Source of the DNA: Branchiostoma floridae
Taxonomy: Eukaryota; Chordata; Leptocardii; Amphioxiformes; Branchiostomatidae
Reading direction: 5' to 3'
DNA length: 64,000 nucleotides
Assembly (NCBI RefSeq): GCF_000003815.2
Contig: NC_049995.1
Coordinates: 16,102,931-16,166,930 of the forward strand
The notes beneath the pieces are model-generated. The model was not told the DNA's origin. It did no database searches and saw only the letters and a program-made list of their open reading frames with translations. The position numbers and the translations under genes are program-made. Shown here one piece after another: positions 59,524 through 64,000 of this stretch (within the stretch, counting starts at the first letter, position 1; each line of letters opens with the position of its first letter).

Positions 59524-59732
59524 GCGCGGTCACATATGTCGTGCGATTGTCGTACAATCGCTAACTCAGGGTATTTCGGGGACACAAATGTACGTCTCCT
59601 GCAAAGTTCAACTGTCTTGTTACACAAAATGCTGTTTTGGATCCATGTCGGTGGTTGGTTCTGTCACGGCCTGCTTGAAAATCCTATGGCATCAAAATCG
59701 TGCGAGGATAGCACAACCCATGTGACCGCGCC
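59524..59732. mobile_element. MITE family C, second copy
   Basis: GCGCGGTCACAT at the left end is mirrored by ATGTGACCGCGC at the right. The interior is similar to 22726-22926 in inverse orientation. It lies just after exon 4 of SDR copy 3. Confidence 0.65.
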
Positions 59733-59744
59733 CTTAGTGACTTT

Positions 59745-59780
<36 letters not shown>

Positions 59781-60214
59781 ACGGTTTTTTTTACAGTTAG
59801 ATATATTGAATTGTTCATTCTAGAAGAAGATTGATGGATGTCACTCGAAACTGGCGTCCGGAAGCAATTCTCCAAATCTTTTCCAGTTCTAGATTGATTT
59901 GATTTTGAAAATAGGTTTCATGTTTCATTTAGAGTATGTTGTATAGTGTAGTGACATAAATGTTTGTCTGAGCTGATTTGACAGTCAACTTGTAAATGTA
60001 CAAATGTACATAGATCTTATCACCTTAGACAATGCGTTTATCACTCGCACGGCACGAAAAACGGTATTTAAGCGTGCTGAAACCATGCGTAATGTTGACG
60101 TATTTCCCTCCTTTACGGACCTATACACCACTTATACGAGTACGTAAATATTGCCTTTAAGTGGTCTTTCCGTAGGTCCGTGTTAGTCCTTATTTTCCGG
60201 TTTTCCAGTTGTCT

Positions 60215-61040
60215 TTCAGCAGCTTAAAGATGTCGTAACTGATTATTAAAACCCCCTTAAAACTTGTTTAAACTTCACGTTTATTTGATCTAAAGCCTCT
60301 TTACGTCTTATATACGTGTGCATTAAGAGGATTATAACGTGTGTTTAGGTGCCTTTTCAGCAGCTTAAAGTTGCCATAAATACTTATTAAAACGCCCTTA
60401 AGACATGTTTAAACTTCACGTTTATTTGATCTAAAGCCTCTTTACGTCTTATATACGTGTGCATTAAGTGGATTTTAACGTATATTATGTGCCTTTTCAG
60501 CAGCTTAAAGTTGCCATAAATACTAATTAAAACGCCCTTAAAACATGTTTAAACTTCACGTTTATTTGATCTAAAGCCTCTTTACGTCTTATATACTTGT
60601 GCATTAAGAGGATTATAACGTGTGTTTATGTGCCTTTTCAGCAGCTTAAAGTTGCCATAAATACTTATTAAAACGCCCTTAAGACATGTTTAAACTTCAC
60701 GTTTATCTGATCTAAAGCCTCTTTACGTCTTATATACGTGTGCATTAAGTGGATTATAACGTGTGTTTATGTGCCTTTTCAGCAGCTTAAATTCGCCATA
60801 AATACTTATTAAAACGCCCTTAAGACATGTTTAAACTTCACGTTTATTTGATCTAAAGCCTATTTACGTCTCATATGCGTGTGCATTAAGAGTCTATATA
60901 TTTCGTTTTAGCAGCTAAAAGTTGTCATATATACGCACTAAAACACCCTTAAGACATGTTTAAACTTCCCTCTGTACGTCTCATATACGTATGCATTAGG
61001 TTGATTATAAGGTGTGGATAAGTGCCATTTTAGCAGAATA
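60215..61040 (+). repeat. Tandem array, unit 140-141 bases, about six units
   Basis: The TTTTCAGCAGCTTAAAG motif recurs at 60217, 60358, 60498, 60639 and 60780 (spacings 141, 140, 141, 141), then in two shorter degenerate units to about 61040. Each unit also has CTTATATACGTGTGCATTAAG and ACATGTTTAAACTTCACG. No coding frame. Confidence 0.9.
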
Positions 61041-62204
61041 ATCATAAGCACATTTCAAAGCAAGAAAATACAATGGATGACACTTTGAAATTTTATTGAA
61101 TCACGAGAAAATATTACAGGGAAAAGTAAAAAGAAAACTACAGCCTACTAGGTATTTGTGGCCTATTATTCTGATGTAGTCGGCAGTTGAAGCAATCACA
61201 ACGGTTGTGCAATTCCGTGCAGCATCCAAGTCCACAGTAACATTTCCAGTGTCGGACGAAGCGTCTCGGCGTAAGTTAAAAAGAGCACACAGTTCCATCT
61301 GGCCACCACAGGAATAAGAATCCGGTAAGATCTAGAGTAGTGGCCGATATGACTCGTGTTGTTGGATGGTCTTGGACTCTTGGATTATTTGGACGCGAAA
61401 CATGTTCAGCTTGCAGTCTCGGCTTCTATTAATCCGGATGGTACAATGGTCATGATTCCCCATTCTGTGTCGATTTCCAACAGCATCAACTTGTACAGAA
61501 TGATAGCCACCTCCTCTCTTTGCGTCAAATTCCGTCAACGGGGGTCCTAGGCGGTAACGGCCACAACTTGCGGATTAGAACAGGTCCAAACGTTCTTCAA
61601 TACTTCTCTTCAAATGAACGCCTGGAAAGTAACCGCTCCGTGCCAGTAAATTTGAACCCCCACTCTTTTCTGCCATTGGATACATCCTATCACATGACAC
61701 AGCCGCTGTGTATGTATAGTATGCCGGCCACAGACGGAGGCGCGCCCCATGCGGCCGCATACGCGTACGAATTAACGCTGAATAAATTTACATCTAGCCT
61801 GCCCACGCATATCACAATAAAAAAAAAAAACACGAGCAACACGGGAAGACACTGCCTGTGAGCCCAAACTGTTCTTTCTTGACGCTTGCTTGCAGATAAA
61901 GAAGTAAACATCATTCGTACATTTACTTGTAGAAATGCTCGCCGTTTTATAGTAAGAAAAACATAGAGAAAACACCACTCACTACACAAAACGCTATGTC
62001 TACTACATCCGTATTCTTCAAGCAGAGGTTGAGTCGCTGAGATATCAATAGTGTAGCAGTCGGGATTTCTACCGGCGCTTAGCTCTCGGCTCAACTTGCC
62101 ACAAAAAAAACAGGCGGCCTGAGTTAGACCCTGGAAGTTCAGAACATATATGCGGTATATTAAAAAGTGAAGGGTCTCCTCCTTTTCGCATAAACTGCGC
62201 TTCA
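61041..62204. other. Non-repetitive interval between two satellite arrays, unassigned
   Basis: More balanced composition than its surroundings and several medium open frames, the longest on the minus strand at 61690-62205. None shows a recognisable domain and no splice structure could be built. It may belong to intron 4 of SDR copy 3. Confidence 0.4.
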
Positions 62205-64000
62205 AACATGCCGTATGTTCAGCAGAAAAGGCCTAAAACCTTTGAGACCGTATAAGCCAATAAATAAAACGGGGCTGGTGCCCCCCGTTCGCTTAAACTA
62301 CGCGGATTCAAAGATTAAACATGTCGTATGTTTGACAGAAATACGTAACATTTCATATACGTCTTGGCAACATATAAGCTAAACGGGGGTGGTCTCCCCT
62401 AGTTTGCCTAAACTGCGCGGATTCGAAGATTAAACATGTCATATGTTCAACAGAAATACGCAACATTTCATATACGTTTTGGCAACATATAAGCTAAACG
62501 GGGGTGGTCTCCCCTAGTTTGCCTAAACTGCGCGGATTCAAAGATTAAACATGTCGTATGTTCAATAGAAATACGCAACATTTCATATACGTTTGGGCAA
62601 CATATAAGCTAAACGGAGGAGGTCTCCCCTAGTTCGCTTAAAAGTGCGCGGATTCAATTGAAAGATTAAACATGTCGTATGTTTGACAGAAATACGCAAC
62701 ATTTCAGATACGTCTTTGCAACATATAAGCTAAACGGTGGAGGTCTCCCCTAGTTCGCTGAAAGTCTTAAACTGCGAAGATTCAAAGATTAAACATGTCG
62801 TATGTTCAACAGAAATACGCAACATTTCATATACGTTTTGGCAACATATAAGCTAAATGGGGGAGGTCTCCCCTAGTTCGCTTAAACTGCGCGGATTCAA
62901 AAATTAAACATGTCGTATGTTCAACAGAAATACGCAGCATTTCATGTACGTTTTGGCAACATATAAGCTAAACGGGGGAGGTCTCCCCTAGTTCGCTTAA
63001 ACTGCGCGGATTCAAAGATTAAACATGCCGTATGTTCAACAGAAATACGCAAAATTTCAAATACGTTCTGGCAACATATAAGCTAAACGGGGGAGGTCTC
63101 CCCGTGTTCGCTTAAAAGTGCGCGGATTCAAAGATTAAACATGTCGTACGTTCAACAGAAATACGCAATATTTCATATACGTCTTGGCAACATATAAGCT
63201 AAACGGGGGAGGTCTCCCCTAGTTCGCTTGAACTGCGCAGATTCAATGATTAAACATGTCGTATGCTCAACAAAAATACGTAACATTTCATATACGTCTT
63301 AGCAACATATAAGGTCTCCCCTAGTTCGGTTAAAAGTGGGCGGATTCAATTGAAAGATTAAACATGTCGTATGTTTGACAGAAATACGCAACATTTCATA
63401 TACGTCTTGGCAACATATAAGCTAAACGGTGGAGGTCTCCCCTAGTTCGCTGAAAGTCTTGAACTGCGTGGATTCAAAGTTTAAACATGTCGTATGTTCA
63501 ACAGAAATACGCAACATTTCATATACGTTTTGGCAACATATAAGCTAAATGGGGGAGGTCTCCCCTAGTTCGCTTAAACTGCGCGGATTCAAAGATTAAA
63601 CATGTCGTATGTTCAACAGAAATACGCAACATTTCATATACGTTTTGGCAACATATAAGCTAAATGGGGGAGGTCTCCCCTAGATCGCTTAAACTGCGCG
63701 GATTCAAAGATTAAACATGTCGTATGTTCAGCAGAAATACGCAACATGTCATGTACGTTTTGGCAATATATAAGCTAAACGGGGGAGGTCTCCCCTAGTT
63801 TGCTTAAACTGCGCGGATTCAAAAATTAACCATGTCGTATGTTCCACAAAAATATGCAAAATTTCAAATACGTTCTGGCAACATATAAGCTAAACGGGGG
63901 AGGTCTCACCTTGTTCGCTTAAACTGCGCGGATTCAAAGATTAAACATATCGTGTGTTTTACAGAAATACGCAACATTTTATATACGTCTTGGCAACATA
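62205..64000 (+). repeat. Satellite array, 115-base monomer with higher-order structure, continues past window
   Basis: GGTCTCCCCTAG-type boxes occur at 62391, 62506, 62621, 62742, 62865, 62980, 63095, 63211, 63313, 63434, 63557, 63672, 63787 and 63902. The base period is 115; diagnostic longer monomers (121 and 123) and a variant insertion (AATTGAAAGATT at about 62653 and 63345) recur 692 bases apart. Confidence 0.92.

Overview
This window looks like a piece of a cephalochordate (lancelet, Branchiostoma-like) nuclear genome. That is an inference from intron-rich deuterostome-type genes, a near-vertebrate 26S proteasome subunit, a eukaryotic tRNA-Trp and dense small palindromic elements. One assembly gap (N) lies at 48114-48735.

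Layout. (1) 1-21000, minus strand: two tandem copies of a small intron-rich gene for a cytosolic double beta-trefoil (ricin-B-type) lectin. Copy 1 (611-4770) runs off the left edge. Copy 2 (11870-15744) is complete at 280 codons. The genes and their 5' flanks belong to a segmental duplication of roughly 10 kb, crowded with MITEs, microsatellites and tRNA-derived SINEs. (2) 21000-27450: no recognisable gene, only tandem repeats, palindromes and MITEs. (3) 27746-38050, minus strand: a complete ten-exon gene for the 26S proteasome ATPase Rpt5 (PSMC3), 430 codons. (4) 38837-38908: tRNA-Trp(CCA). (5) 39672-59485, plus strand: three tandem copies of a nine-exon classical short-chain dehydrogenase/reductase (SDR). 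Copy 1 is intact (259 codons). Copy 2 carries two frameshifts and the assembly gap. Copy 3 shows only its first four exons before the window ends. (6) 60215-61040 and 62205-64000: two tandem-repeat arrays of about 140 bp and 115 bp; the second has a higher-order period.

The most unusual signal is a recurrent local rearrangement. In five different exons of two unrelated genes, the 3' end of the exon together with its 5' splice site has been duplicated into the following intron. This gives 14 decoy exon tails, every one of which still carries a GT donor. Similar partial duplications affect the 3' half of the tRNA-Trp gene and the 5' end of SDR exon 2. Other points of interest are the duplicated three-exon architecture of the lectin, patchwork identity suggesting gene conversion among the SDR copies, nuclear-receptor-type sites upstream of each SDR copy, a filled/empty site pair that fixes the target duplication of a MITE family, and retroelement-like insertions and inverted repeats abutting splice sites.

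Functionally the genes are independent: a carbohydrate-binding lectin pair, a housekeeping proteasome ATPase, a tRNA and a metabolic oxidoreductase cluster. Exon limits were set by reading GT/AG boundaries, phase continuity and agreement between paralogues. No alignment or database search was run.
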